This document shows positions 25,364 through 33,806 of a stretch of DNA of 64,000 nt, one piece after another (position 1 is the first letter of the stretch; each line of letters starts with the position of its first letter). The notes under the pieces are model-generated. The model made no database searches, was not told the DNA's origin, and saw nothing but the letters and a program-made list of their open reading frames with translations. Source of the DNA: CALAED01 sp035765195 (GTDB lineage: Bacteria > Actinomycetota > Actinomycetes > Streptosporangiales > Streptosporangiaceae); the NCBI GenBank assembly GCA_035765195.1, contig DASTYC010000021.1, positions 62,001 to 126,000 on the forward strand, written 5' to 3'. The position numbers were made by a program, and so were the translations under genes.

Positions 25364-27667
25364 ATGACCTCCGGCACCACCGCCCCCGATCACACCGCGA
25401 CCGGCGCCGCCGGCCCGGCCGCCGCCGGCTTTTGGGACGGCGTCGCGCACGCCTACGTACCCCCGGCCACGCTGACCATCGACCCACGGCTGACGCTGCA
25501 CACCGACGCGGCCGCCGATGTCGATCCGATCACCTATGAGGTGATCCGCTACACCCTGCTCAACACCAACTTCGAGCACACCAACCTGATCCAGCGGCTG
25601 TGCGTGTCGCCGGTCACGATGATCAGCCTGGACTTCCAGTCCTCGGTGCTGCTCGAAGACGGCGACCTGGTCTTTCTCGGGCCCAACCTGCAGTACTTCT
25701 CCAACTCCCACTCCCACACGATCAAGTGGATCTTGGAGCACCGGTCGGGCAGCCCGGGCATCGGCCCCGACGACATGTTCTTGTCCAACGACCCCTACAT
25801 CGGGGCGCCGCACCAGCCCGACGTGTGCGTGTCGGCGCCGGTGTTCGTCGACGGAAGGCTGTTTTGCTGGGTGGCGAACGTGATGAACCACTCCGACGTC
25901 GGCGGGACCGCCCCGGGCAGCTTCTGCCTGGCCGCCACCGACGCCTGGAGCGACCCGCCGATGTTCCCGCCGGTCAAGCTCGTCGACGGCGGCGAACTGC
26001 GCGACGACGTCGAGCAGCTGTTCGTCCGGCAGAGCCGGATGCCCGCCGCCGCGCGGATGGACCTGCGGGCCGCCGTCGCCGGGAACGGCTTCGCCCGGCG
26101 CCGCATCCTCGACCTCGTCGAACGCTACGGAGCGGACGTGGTCAAGGCGGTGATGCGCCGGGTCATCGACGCGGGCGAGCGGCTGTTCGCCGACCGGCTG
26201 GCCACCATCCCCGACGGCACGTGGTCGCACCGCGCGTACACCGAGGTGGCGGTGCCGGGCGATCGGGGCGTCTACGCGTTCCAGGTCAACGTGCACAAGC
26301 GCGGCGACCGGCTGCTCGTCGACAACGCCGGCACCGACCCCCAGGCCGGCAGCCTGTCCGCGCCGTACGTGGCCTTCGTCGGCGCGGTGCTGTGCGCGCT
26401 GACCCAGCAGCTCACCAGCGATCTCGCCGGCGCCTACGGCGGGGTGTACCGGCGCGTCGACTTCGACCCGCGGCCCGGCCTGCTGAACTGCCCCGACCAC
26501 CCCGCCGCGGTCAGCCCGGCCGGCGCGTACTCCACGGAGATGTGCATCAACGCGGCGTCCATCGCGATCGGCAAGATGATGGCCTGCGGCGGCGAGCGCC
26601 TGCGCGAGCTCATCCTCGGGCCGGTCGTGCCGCACCCGTACGGGGTCATCTACGCCGGGCTGGACGGCGCCGGCGAGCTCTTCATCATGATCAACTCCAA
26701 CGGCCTGACCGGCGCCGGCGCCGGTCGGCCCGACCAGGACGGCATCGCGGCCGGCGGCCAGTACTGGGTGCCGGAGGCGATCACCTACAACGTCGAGCAC
26801 GTCGAGGGGCAGTATCCGGTGCTGTACCTGTACCGGCGGATGCTGCGCGGCGGCGCGGGCGGCGCCGGGCGGCACCGCGGCGGTCCCGGCTTCGTCGAGT
26901 GCACGCTGCCGTGGGGCGCCCAGGGCCTGGAGATCCAGCTCTACTCCAACGAGAGCTTCGCCAAGGGCCTGGGCCTGGCCGGCGGCAACCCCAACAGCCG
27001 GGCCTGGCTGCGGCTGCGGCAGGGCACCGACGTGCGGCGGCGGCTGGCCGAGGGCGAGATCCCCGGCGATCTCGATCGGCTGACCGGCCAGGACGCCGCG
27101 GTCTCGTTCAAGGGCGCGCCGCTCGGCGTGGGGCCCGACGACGTCTTCGAGTGGAGCTTCCCCGCGAACGCCGGGTACGGCGACCCGCTCCGGCGCGACC
27201 CGGAGGCCGTCCGCGCCGATGTGACGAGCGGATACCTCGCCGCCGCCACCGCCGAGCGGGTCTACGGCGTCCGCGTCGTCGACGGCGCCGTGGACGGGTT
27301 CGCCACCGAGGCGCTGCGCACCCGCGCGTACAGCGAACGGGCGGGCCGGCCGGCGGTGCCGCAGCGGGACGCCCCGGAGGGGCTGCGGCTCATCGCGGAC
27401 GCGCTGGGCGTCGGCGCCGGGCGCTTCCGCTGCGCCTGCTGCGGCGCCGACCTCGGCCCGGCCGACGGCAACTACAAGGACGCGGCGGCGACGCGTGAAC
27501 TGCCGATGCCGGAGCTGGCACCGGAGTTCGCCGGCGACGATGTCGAGATGGCCGCGCAGATGATCTTCCGCGAGTTCTGCTGTCCGGACTGCGGCGTACG
27601 GTTCGACACCGAGATCGCCCGGACGACGGACCGGCCGCTGTGGGATGTCAGGCTCTCCCTGCCCTGA
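25364..27667 (+). CDS. HyuB/carboxylase alpha-like subunit fused to a gamma-like zinc domain
   Basis: A 767-residue protein. Residues 1 to about 670 are the HyuB/acetone carboxylase alpha family: DPITYEVIRYTLLNTNFEHTNL, GPDDMFLSNDPYIGAPHQPDV and NHSDVGGTAPGSF. The C-terminal 80 residues carry C690, C692, C693 and C739, C740, C743, ending in CPDCGVRFDTEIARTTDRPLWDV. That pattern closely recalls the separate gamma subunit of acetone-type carboxylases. This single-chain fusion is less usual than a separate gene and supports a carboxylase-like rather than a plain hydantoinase role. ATG 25364 follows GGAGCAG. Confidence 0.85.
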   Translation: MTSGTTAPDHTATGAAGPAAAGFWDGVAHAYVPPATLTIDPRLTLHTDAAADVDPITYEVIRYTLLNTNFEHTNLIQRLCVSPVTMISLDFQSSVLLEDGDLVFLGPNLQYFSNSHSHTIKWILEHRSGSPGIGPDDMFLSNDPYIGAPHQPDVCVSAPVFVDGRLFCWVANVMNHSDVGGTAPGSFCLAATDAWSDPPMFPPVKLVDGGELRDDVEQLFVRQSRMPAAARMDLRAAVAGNGFARRRILDLVERYGADVVKAVMRRVIDAGERLFADRLATIPDGTWSHRAYTEVAVPGDRGVYAFQVNVHKRGDRLLVDNAGTDPQAGSLSAPYVAFVGAVLCALTQQLTSDLAGAYGGVYRRVDFDPRPGLLNCPDHPAAVSPAGAYSTEMCINAASIAIGKMMACGGERLRELILGPVVPHPYGVIYAGLDGAGELFIMINSNGLTGAGAGRPDQDGIAAGGQYWVPEAITYNVEHVEGQYPVLYLYRRMLRGGAGGAGRHRGGPGFVECTLPWGAQGLEIQLYSNESFAKGLGLAGGNPNSRAWLRLRQGTDVRRRLAEGEIPGDLDRLTGQDAAVSFKGAPLGVGPDDVFEWSFPANAGYGDPLRRDPEAVRADVTSGYLAAATAERVYGVRVVDGAVDGFATEALRTRAYSERAGRPAVPQRDAPEGLRLIADALGVGAGRFRCACCGADLGPADGNYKDAAATRELPMPELAPEFAGDDVEMAAQMIFREFCCPDCGVRFDTEIARTTDRPLWDVRLSLP

Positions 27668-27771
27668 CTGTTTCGTCCCCTGCCCCGGCATCCCGCCCGC
27701 CGCCGGGGCCGGCGGGCGATAGGCTCGGGCCGCGATGTTTCCAGCCGGCGGCTGACGGGCGGAGGAGACGA

Positions 27772-28578
27772 GTGGCAGACCTGGACGGGCTTCCGGCCGG
27801 CCTCGATCCGAACACACCGAACGTGGCCCGGGTCTATGACTACTGGCTCGACGGCAAGGACAACTTCCAGGTCGATCGCGACTTCGCCGAAAAGATCATC
27901 GCGATCGAGCCGTCCGCTCCGTACATGGCACGGCACAACCGCGGCTTCCTCGGCCGCGCCGTGCGCCATCTGACCGCCGAGGCCGGCATCCGGCAGTTCA
28001 TCGACATCGGAACCGGCCTGCCCACCCAGCGCAACGTCCACGAGGTCGCTCAGGAGATCGCCCCCGACACCCGGGTGGTCTACGTCGACAACGACGAGGT
28101 CGTGCGGATCCACGCCAGGGCGCTGCTCGGCGACAGCACCAACGTGACGGCCATCCGCGCGGACTTCCGGGACCCCGAGGCCGTCCTGGCGCACCCCGAC
28201 GTGAACAAGCTCATCGACTTCGACCAGCCGTTCGCCCTGTTGCTGCTGGCCATCTTGCACTTCATCCCCGACACCGACGACCCGGCGGGCATCATCCGGC
28301 GCTATCGCGAGGTGATGGCGCCCGGCAGCCATCTCGCGATCTCCTGCTCCACCCGCGATGCCGACCCCGCGCGCGCAGACAAGATCATCGCGGAGTACCG
28401 GAAGGCCAGCGCGCCCGCCGTCCTGCGCACCGGCGCGCAGATCCGGCGCTTCTTCGACGGGTTCGAACTGCTCGACCCCGGCCGGCTCGTCTACACCCCC
28501 GAGTGGCGACCCGACGAGCCGCTGGACGGCGATCCCGCGAAGGCCTGGATGCTCGCCGGACTCGGCCGCAAGGTCTGA
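27772..28578 (+). CDS. SAM-dependent methyltransferase (PF04672/DUF574 group)
   Basis: This 268-residue protein opens with the family mark PNVARVYDYWLDGKDNF near residue 14. Motif I FIDIGTGLPTQRNVHEVAQ lies near 78, VVYVDND near 101 and PFALLLLAILHFIPD near 150. The DUF574 methyltransferases are abundant in actinomycetes and mostly unassigned. GTG 27772 is preceded by GGAGGAG. It follows hyuB by about 100 bases in the same direction, but a shared pathway is not demonstrated. Confidence 0.9.
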   Translation: MADLDGLPAGLDPNTPNVARVYDYWLDGKDNFQVDRDFAEKIIAIEPSAPYMARHNRGFLGRAVRHLTAEAGIRQFIDIGTGLPTQRNVHEVAQEIAPDTRVVYVDNDEVVRIHARALLGDSTNVTAIRADFRDPEAVLAHPDVNKLIDFDQPFALLLLAILHFIPDTDDPAGIIRRYREVMAPGSHLAISCSTRDADPARADKIIAEYRKASAPAVLRTGAQIRRFFDGFELLDPGRLVYTPEWRPDEPLDGDPAKAWMLAGLGRKV

Positions 28579-28914
28579 CGACCCCCGGTGGCTCCCCGGC
28601 GAGCGAGGTCGCCTCACCGGGCCGCCACAGAGGTGTTGCTCACGAGATTGACCAGCTAAAAGCTGTATTTTGCCTCGCCGGTACCACTACCGGAAAGCCG
28701 CGCGGCGTGTTTCCATGATTGCGATCGCCCCTGTCGGCGGTCGGGCGCTACGACAAGGCCGAACCGGGCGCCCTCCGGCAGGCCGGCCCGAGATCGATCG
28801 GGCGCTGTCATCCACAACCTGGCTCTCCGGGCCGACGCATCTCCCTTTTGTCGCGCCAGCGAATGGTGGACGCGTGGCCTGGCCTGCCCGCGCCAAACGC
28901 TCATGGGGGAGCAC
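28579..28914. other. Intergenic region upstream of the M24 gene
   Basis: The 336 bases begin with an imperfect hairpin (GGTGGCTCCCCGG against CCGGGCCGCC) that may end the methyltransferase transcript. They then include an AT-rich stretch near 28640-28675 (CCAGCTAAAAGCTGTATTTT) that could hold a promoter for the M24 gene. The self-complementary AGCTAAAAGCT lies in it. I see no clear -35/-10 pair and no convincing gene. Confidence 0.4.
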
Positions 28915-30132
28915 ATGACCGAGGTCACCACCGCGCGCCTGCGGGAGCGCATCGTTGTCGGGGAACTCCCGTCGCCGTACGTCGCGGCGGACTTCCCGCC
29001 GGCCGAGTTCAACGCGCGCATCGACAAGGTGCGCGAGGCGATGAGCCGGCAGGGTATCGACGCGCTCATGCTGGCCAGTCCGGAGAACATTTACTATCTC
29101 CTCGGCCTCAACCATCAGGGCTACTTCTCCTTCACGCTGGTCCTGCTGCCGCTGGACGGCCATCCGCTGCTGGTGGCCCGCGCCATGGAGCACGCCACGC
29201 TGAGTGCTCAGGTGCCCAGCTGCGAGCATGTGGGCTACGACGAGGACGACGATCCCGCCGAGGTGGTGGCCTCGGTGATCCAGCGGCATACGACGCGATC
29301 GGCGGTGCTGGGCCTGGAGCGGGCGGCCATGTTCTTCCCCGTCGGCGTGTGGGAGCGCATCCGCGAGCTGCTCGGCGACCGGTCGTGGACCGATGGCTCC
29401 GGCATCGTGGAGAGCGTGCGCGCGGTGAAGTCGCCCCCCGAGGTCGCCTTCATCCGGCGCGCCGCCGAGATCTCCGACAGCGCCGTACGCGCCGGCGTGG
29501 AGACGGCCGGCACCGGGCGCACCGAGCGCATGGTCGCGGCGGCGATCTACCACGAGATGGTGCTGAACGGCAGCGAGCACCCCGGCTTCGCCCCGTTCAT
29601 CCGTTCGACCGACATCCTCCATCACGAGCACGTCACCTGGCGAGATCGCTCCCTGCGCCAGGGGTCGGGGCTGTTCATGGAGCTGTCGGCGTCCGTGTAC
29701 CGCTATCACGCGCCGATGACCCGGATGGTCTACGTCGGGCGGCTGCCCGCCGGGGTCGAACAGGCGGCGCAGGCCGCGATCGCCGGGCTGAACGCCATCG
29801 AACACACGCTGCGACCCGGCGAGGTGAGCGGCAACGTCTACGCGGCCTGGTCGCGGGCCGTCTACGGAGAGCTCGGCCGCCGGCACGAGCGCCATCATTG
29901 CGGCTACATGGTCGGCATCGGGTTCCCGCCGAGCTGGGTCGGCGGCAGCCGGGTCACCGGCATCCGGCGCGACGGCAAGCTGGAGATCCAGCCCGGCATG
30001 GTCTTCCATGTCCAGTCCTGGATCTTGGGCGCGCACCCGGCGGAGTACTGCGTGTCCGACACCGCGCTGGTCACCGAGGACGGCTGCGAGATGCTGACGA
30101 TGTTCGAACGCGAGCCGATCGTGCGGCTGTGA
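28915..30132 (+). CDS. M24-family creatinase-like hydrolase without metal ligands
   Basis: This 405-residue protein has the creatinase/aminopeptidase P two-domain fold: an N-terminal SRQGIDALMLASPENIYYLLGL and a C-terminal pita-bread domain. At the five usual metal-ligand positions I read ELSASVY (D to E), YHAPMTR (D to P), GYMVGIG (H lost), MVFHVQSWI (E to Q) and YCVSDTALVTEDG (E to S). It is therefore probably metal-free, like creatinase and ectoine hydrolase DoeA, rather than an Xaa-Pro peptidase. ATG 28915 was chosen over ATG 28903 because GGGGGAG lies just before it. Confidence 0.82.
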   Translation: MTEVTTARLRERIVVGELPSPYVAADFPPAEFNARIDKVREAMSRQGIDALMLASPENIYYLLGLNHQGYFSFTLVLLPLDGHPLLVARAMEHATLSAQVPSCEHVGYDEDDDPAEVVASVIQRHTTRSAVLGLERAAMFFPVGVWERIRELLGDRSWTDGSGIVESVRAVKSPPEVAFIRRAAEISDSAVRAGVETAGTGRTERMVAAAIYHEMVLNGSEHPGFAPFIRSTDILHHEHVTWRDRSLRQGSGLFMELSASVYRYHAPMTRMVYVGRLPAGVEQAAQAAIAGLNAIEHTLRPGEVSGNVYAAWSRAVYGELGRRHERHHCGYMVGIGFPPSWVGGSRVTGIRRDGKLEIQPGMVFHVQSWILGAHPAEYCVSDTALVTEDGCEMLTMFEREPIVRL

Positions 30133-30172
30133 CCCCGGCGGCCCGCGGCGCGGGCCGGCGCCGGTTCGATGA

Positions 30173-30219
30173 CGTCCGCGGGTGATGCCACCCACCCCAG
30201 GAGCACCACCGCGCGGACG
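30173..30219. terminator. Possible inverted repeat after the M24 gene
   Basis: CGTCCGCG at 30173-30180 and CGCGGACG at 30212-30219 are perfect complements with a 31-base loop, lying between convergent genes. The loop is long and there is no T-run, so termination is only a suggestion. Confidence 0.3.
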
Positions 30220-30334
30220 CCATTCACCGTGCCAGAGCGGCCGGACGGGTTCGATTCTGCGTCCGGCGATGGCACGCCCGGCTACAGCAATGTGAAGTTC
30301 CTGTTTCGGCCCGTCCGGAGCGGCCGCTCGGTCG

Positions 30335-31627
30335 TCAGGCCGCCGCGGGGACGGGCGGATCGGCGGCCGTGACCGGCCGGCCGCGACCGATCGACAGCGA
30401 CATTCCCGCGGCGAACAGGCAGATCACGCCGATGCCCCACCAGGCGAGCGTGTAGGTGCCGAGGGAGGTCCGGATGACGCCCGCGACGCCGGCCGCGGTG
30501 GCCGCGCCGATCTGGTGCGCCGCGAACACCCAGCCGAACACCACGGTGCCCTGGGCCGGCCCGAACACCTCGCGGGACAGCGCGACGGTCGGCGGCACCG
30601 TGGCCACCCAGTCGAGCCCATAGAAGATCACGAACACCAGCATGCTCGGATGCGGCGAACCGGCGAACAGCATCGGCAGCGCGAGCAGCGACAGCCCGCG
30701 CAGCCCGTAGTACCAGCCCAGCAGCAGGCGGCTGTCCATTCGGTCGGTCAGCCAGCCGGACATGATCGTGCCGACGATGTCGAAGACGCCGACGAGGGCG
30801 AGCAGGCCGGCGGCCGTCGTCACCGCCATGCCGTGATCGTGCGCGGCCGGGATGAAGTGCGTGCCCACCAGCCCGTTGGTCGACGCGCCGCAGATGAAGA
30901 ACCCGCCGGCGAGCAGCCAGAACTCCTTTCTGCGGGAGGCCGTGCGCAGCGCGCCGACGGCCGCCCTGGCGGCTCCGCCCGTCGCCGGCGGCGCGGGCTC
31001 TGGACCCGTCGCACCGTACGCCGTCAGCCCCACGTCGGCCGGGCGGTCGCGCAGCAACAGCACCACCAGCGGCACCACGAGGAGCGCGGCCGCGGCCACC
31101 GCCAGCGCCGCCGCCCGCCAGCCGTCCCGTTCGGCCAGCCACGCCAGCACCGGCAAGAAGATCAACTGCCCGGTGGCTCCCCCGGCCGTGAGCACGCCGA
31201 TGACGAGCCCGCGGTGCCGGACGAACCAGCGGTTGGCGACCGTCGCCGCGAAGACCATGGCCATGGAGCCCGTGCCGAGGCCGACGAGCACGCCCCAGCA
31301 CAGCACCAGCTGCCAGGTCGCGTTCATGAACACCGTCAGCCCGCTGCCGGCCGAGACCAGCACGAGCGCGGTGCCGGTGACCCGCCGGATGCCGAACCGG
31401 TCCATGAGCGCGGCCGCGAACGGCGCGGTCAGCCCGAAGAGGATCAGGTTGACCGAGACCGCGAGCGAGGTCGCGGCCCGCGTCCAGCCGAACTCCTCCT
31501 GCAGCGGCACCATGAGGACGCCCGGCGTGGCCCGGAACCCGGCGGCCCCGACCAGCGCGACGAACGCCACTGCCCCGACGATCCAGGCGCGGTGGAGCCT
31601 CGGAGACCGGGGGGCGGGTCGGGACAT
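30335..31627 (-). CDS. MFS transporter (monocarboxylate-porter-like)
   Basis: This 430-residue major facilitator has about twelve hydrophobic helices. WIVGAVAFVALVGAAGFRATPGVLMVPLQEEFGWTRAATSLAV opens it, DRFGIRRVTG follows the second helix and SGWLTDRMDSR sits at the 6-7 turn of the second half. The early FGWTRA pattern recalls the oxalate/monocarboxylate-type porters. ATG 31627 is the sensible start; the open frame upstream overlaps the SpoIIE gene. It converges on the M24 gene, so it could import or export that gene's substrate, but this is only proximity. Confidence 0.88.
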   Translation of the reverse strand: MSRPAPRSPRLHRAWIVGAVAFVALVGAAGFRATPGVLMVPLQEEFGWTRAATSLAVSVNLILFGLTAPFAAALMDRFGIRRVTGTALVLVSAGSGLTVFMNATWQLVLCWGVLVGLGTGSMAMVFAATVANRWFVRHRGLVIGVLTAGGATGQLIFLPVLAWLAERDGWRAAALAVAAAALLVVPLVVLLLRDRPADVGLTAYGATGPEPAPPATGGAARAAVGALRTASRRKEFWLLAGGFFICGASTNGLVGTHFIPAAHDHGMAVTTAAGLLALVGVFDIVGTIMSGWLTDRMDSRLLLGWYYGLRGLSLLALPMLFAGSPHPSMLVFVIFYGLDWVATVPPTVALSREVFGPAQGTVVFGWVFAAHQIGAATAAGVAGVIRTSLGTYTLAWWGIGVICLFAAGMSLSIGRGRPVTAADPPVPAAA

Positions 31628-31679
31628 ACCGATCACTGTGCAGCATGGGCGCCGGCGGTGTCGATCCGCGGGGGCGGGA

Positions 31680-32819
31680 TCAGGTGCGCCAGATGAGGAC
31701 GAGCGCGCAGTCGTCGTCGCGGGCGGCGGCCATGGTGTGCACGAGCTCCTTGACGCCTTTGCGGAAGCCCTGCGGGACCAGCCGCTCCGCCTCGCCGAGG
31801 AGCCGGTCGATGCCGGCGTCGAGGTCGCGTCCGGGCGCCTCGACCAGGCCGTCGGTGTACAGCAGCATCGCGTCGCCCGGCCGCAGCAGCCCGCGCTCGG
31901 GCTGGACGCGCAGGTCGGGCACCACACCGAGCACGACGCCCTTGGCCGTGCTGACCCGCCAGGTGCCGCTGCCCGCGTCGAACTGAACGGCGGGCGGGTG
32001 CCCGGCGGATTCGACGACGTACTCGCCCGTCGTCAGGTCGAGGACCAGATGGACGGCGGTGACGAAGCCCTCGTCCCACCGCTGTCGCTGCAGGTAGGCG
32101 TTGCAGGACTGGAGGAACTCCTCGTGTTTGACCGAGCCCAGCAGCCCGCCGAACGCGCCGGAGAGCATGAGGGCCCGGGTGCCGGCGTCGGTGCCTTTGC
32201 CCGAGACGTCGATCAACGCGACCTCGAGCGTCTCGCCGTCGCACGAGGACACGACGAAGTCGCCGCCGAACGACGAGCCGCCCGCCTGCAGCAGCACCAC
32301 CTGGGACTCCCAGCCGGAGGGCAGCGGCGGCAGCTCGCCCTGGCGGCGCAGCCGGTCGCGCAGGTCGAGGAGCATGTACTCGCCGCGCAGGCCCTGCACC
32401 CCGATCTCCTCGCGGTTGCGGGCCATCATGATCGCCAAGATGGCCGTGATCGTCACGACCATGACGACGCCCGGCCCCACCTTGCGATAGCCCTCGACGA
32501 GGGAGTCGACGGCCAGTACCGCGGCCACGACGACCAGCAGCGCGACGAGCGTGCGCACGCGCAGCAACAGCCCCCCGGCGAGCACGGTCAGCACCACGGC
32601 GCTGGAGGGGAACCATGCCTGGGACATGGTCGAGAAGATCCCGAGGGCGATCGTCCCCGTGGCCAGGGCCATGAAGACGTAGCGCTCCTTGTTCAGCTGA
32701 CCGCGCCGGAGCCACCGATAGATCCGCACCAGGATCGGTATCCGGCGCAGGAAGGCGCGCACCCTGCGCGGGAACAGGTGGACCAGACGTTGCAGCATCT
32801 CCGGAAGCGTATCGAGCAT
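31680..32819 (-). CDS. SpoIIE/PP2C-type membrane serine phosphatase
   Basis: A 379-residue protein. Residues 45-140 contain about four membrane spans (YVFMALATGTIALGIFS, AVVLTVLAGGLLL, VALLVVVAAVLAV, VVMVVTITAILAIMM). The rest is a SpoIIE phosphatase domain with GGDFVVSS, VALIDVSGKGTDA and DDDCALVLIWRT supplying the metal aspartates. Such proteins dephosphorylate anti-anti-sigma factors in partner-switching cascades. No anti-sigma gene is adjacent; the HATPase gene in this window is more than 10 kb away. The MFS gene follows after about 50 bases. Confidence 0.9.
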   Translation of the reverse strand: MLDTLPEMLQRLVHLFPRRVRAFLRRIPILVRIYRWLRRGQLNKERYVFMALATGTIALGIFSTMSQAWFPSSAVVLTVLAGGLLLRVRTLVALLVVVAAVLAVDSLVEGYRKVGPGVVMVVTITAILAIMMARNREEIGVQGLRGEYMLLDLRDRLRRQGELPPLPSGWESQVVLLQAGGSSFGGDFVVSSCDGETLEVALIDVSGKGTDAGTRALMLSGAFGGLLGSVKHEEFLQSCNAYLQRQRWDEGFVTAVHLVLDLTTGEYVVESAGHPPAVQFDAGSGTWRVSTAKGVVLGVVPDLRVQPERGLLRPGDAMLLYTDGLVEAPGRDLDAGIDRLLGEAERLVPQGFRKGVKELVHTMAAARDDDCALVLIWRT

Positions 32820-32981
32820 GTCGCCGGAGCGGTGGAATTCCGCGCCACCCTTGACCGTCCGTCACGTCACTCTCACTCGGCGGCTGGACCTCTCCCCTGA
32901 ACGTCACGAAATGCCGCGAATCAGGCAGCACACTCGGATTTCGGACGCGTCAGTCAAGGATGAGTGGGGAAGAAAGCGACC

Positions 32982-33170
32982 ATGGGCCAGCCTGGGATGC
33001 GGGTGACGGTGGACGCGGCGATGCGGGCGCGCGACGTGTCACGCCCCTGGTCCGAGGCCGCCGACCCGGCCGACCGCGTCGACGGACCCGATGACGACGG
33101 CCGGCGTGAGCAGCGGAGCAAGGGCGAGCGGCGCCGGCTCGGCAAGCGCCAGACCCGCGCCCGCCGCTAG
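32982..33170 (+). CDS. Small basic hypothetical protein
   Basis: A 62-residue protein opening MGQPGMRVTVDAAMRARDVSRP with a strongly basic C-terminus (KGERRRLGKRQTRARR). A GAAGAAAG site lies upstream of ATG 32982; GTG 32964 is an alternative. It overlaps the convergent rpiB stop by four bases. The basic tail suggests nucleic acid or ribosome contact, unproven. Confidence 0.45.
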   Translation: MGQPGMRVTVDAAMRARDVSRPWSEAADPADRVDGPDDDGRREQRSKGERRRLGKRQTRARR

Positions 33171-33649
33171 CGCCCGCCGAGGCCCGGCAGCGACGGGAAT
33201 TCGCCGGTCTCCTCGTATCGGGTGATCATCTCGATCCGGCGCGTGTGCCGCTCCTCCTTGGAGTACGGCGTGGTCAAGAACAGCTCGACGAACCGCCGCG
33301 CGGCCGCGAGATCGTGCATCCGGGCCCCGATGCCGATCACGTTGGCGTCGTTGTGCTCCCTGCCGAGCACGGCGGTCTCCTCGCTCCACACGAGCGCCGC
33401 CCGCACCCCCCGCACCTTGTTGGCGGCGATGACCTCCCCGTTGCCCGAACCGCCGATGACGATGCCGAACGTGCCCGGCTCCGCGGCGGTCCGCGCCGCC
33501 GCGCGCAGCACGAACGGCGGGTAGTCGTCGCCCGCCGCGTACTCGGCCGGACCGCAGTCGACGGGCTCGTAACCGCTCGCCGCCAGCCACTCGATGAGCC
33601 GGCTCTTGAGCTCATGGCCGGCGTGATCTGAGCCAAGGAAGACGCGCAT
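33167..33649 (-). CDS. rpiB: Ribose-5-phosphate isomerase B
   Basis: This 160-residue protein has the RpiB/LacAB fold and is expected to interconvert ribose-5-phosphate and ribulose-5-phosphate in the pentose phosphate pathway. MRVFLGSDHAGHELK opens it and IVIGGSGNGEVIAANK near residue 68 contains the GSGNGE variant. In the mycobacterial enzyme the Glu there, not Cys, is the catalytic base. ARRFVELFLTTPYSKEERHTRRIEMI closes it. ATG 33649 is preferred over the upstream in-frame ATG. It is divergent from the nickel transporter. Confidence 0.93.
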   Translation of the reverse strand: MRVFLGSDHAGHELKSRLIEWLAASGYEPVDCGPAEYAAGDDYPPFVLRAAARTAAEPGTFGIVIGGSGNGEVIAANKVRGVRAALVWSEETAVLGREHNDANVIGIGARMHDLAAARRFVELFLTTPYSKEERHTRRIEMITRYEETGEFPSLPGLGGR

Positions 33650-33726
33650 GCGTAAGAGTCTTCCAGGCCGGCCCAATCCGCAGGGGGTCCGGGCGCCGAA
33701 TCCACGATGTCCCGGTTCAGCGAACT

Positions 33727-33759
33727 TGTCTCAGTTGCGAATAATTCGCAACTGAGACA
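33727..33759. promoter_or_regulatory. Nur-type nickel operator in a 33-bp perfect palindrome
   Basis: Two 16-base arms match perfectly around a single central base (33743). The core is TTGCGA-ATAAT-TCGCAA (33735-33751), which closely fits the nickel-responsive Fur-family Nur box TTGCAA-N5-TTGCAA described in Streptomyces. It sits between rpiB (start 33649) and the nickel transporter (start 33807), 48 bases from the latter. Metal-loaded Nur would be expected to repress the transporter. A Zur or other Fur-family site is the alternative. Confidence 0.75.
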
Positions 33760-33806
33760 GGCTCTGAATAGAGGACTGAGCGACCCGGCGAGCAGGGCAG
33801 GAGACC

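Noticed and set aside
23133..30132. Creatinine catabolic pathway (N-methylhydantoinase plus creatinase)
   Set aside because: HyuA/HyuB and a creatinase-like M24 protein are close, but the gamma-like domain points to a carboxylase, a methyltransferase intervenes and no sarcosine or carbamoyl gene is present. It remains only a possibility.
33650..33806. Cobalamin riboswitch before the nickel/cobalt transporter
   Set aside because: No B12-box sequence was seen; the perfect palindrome with a Nur-type core explains the region better.
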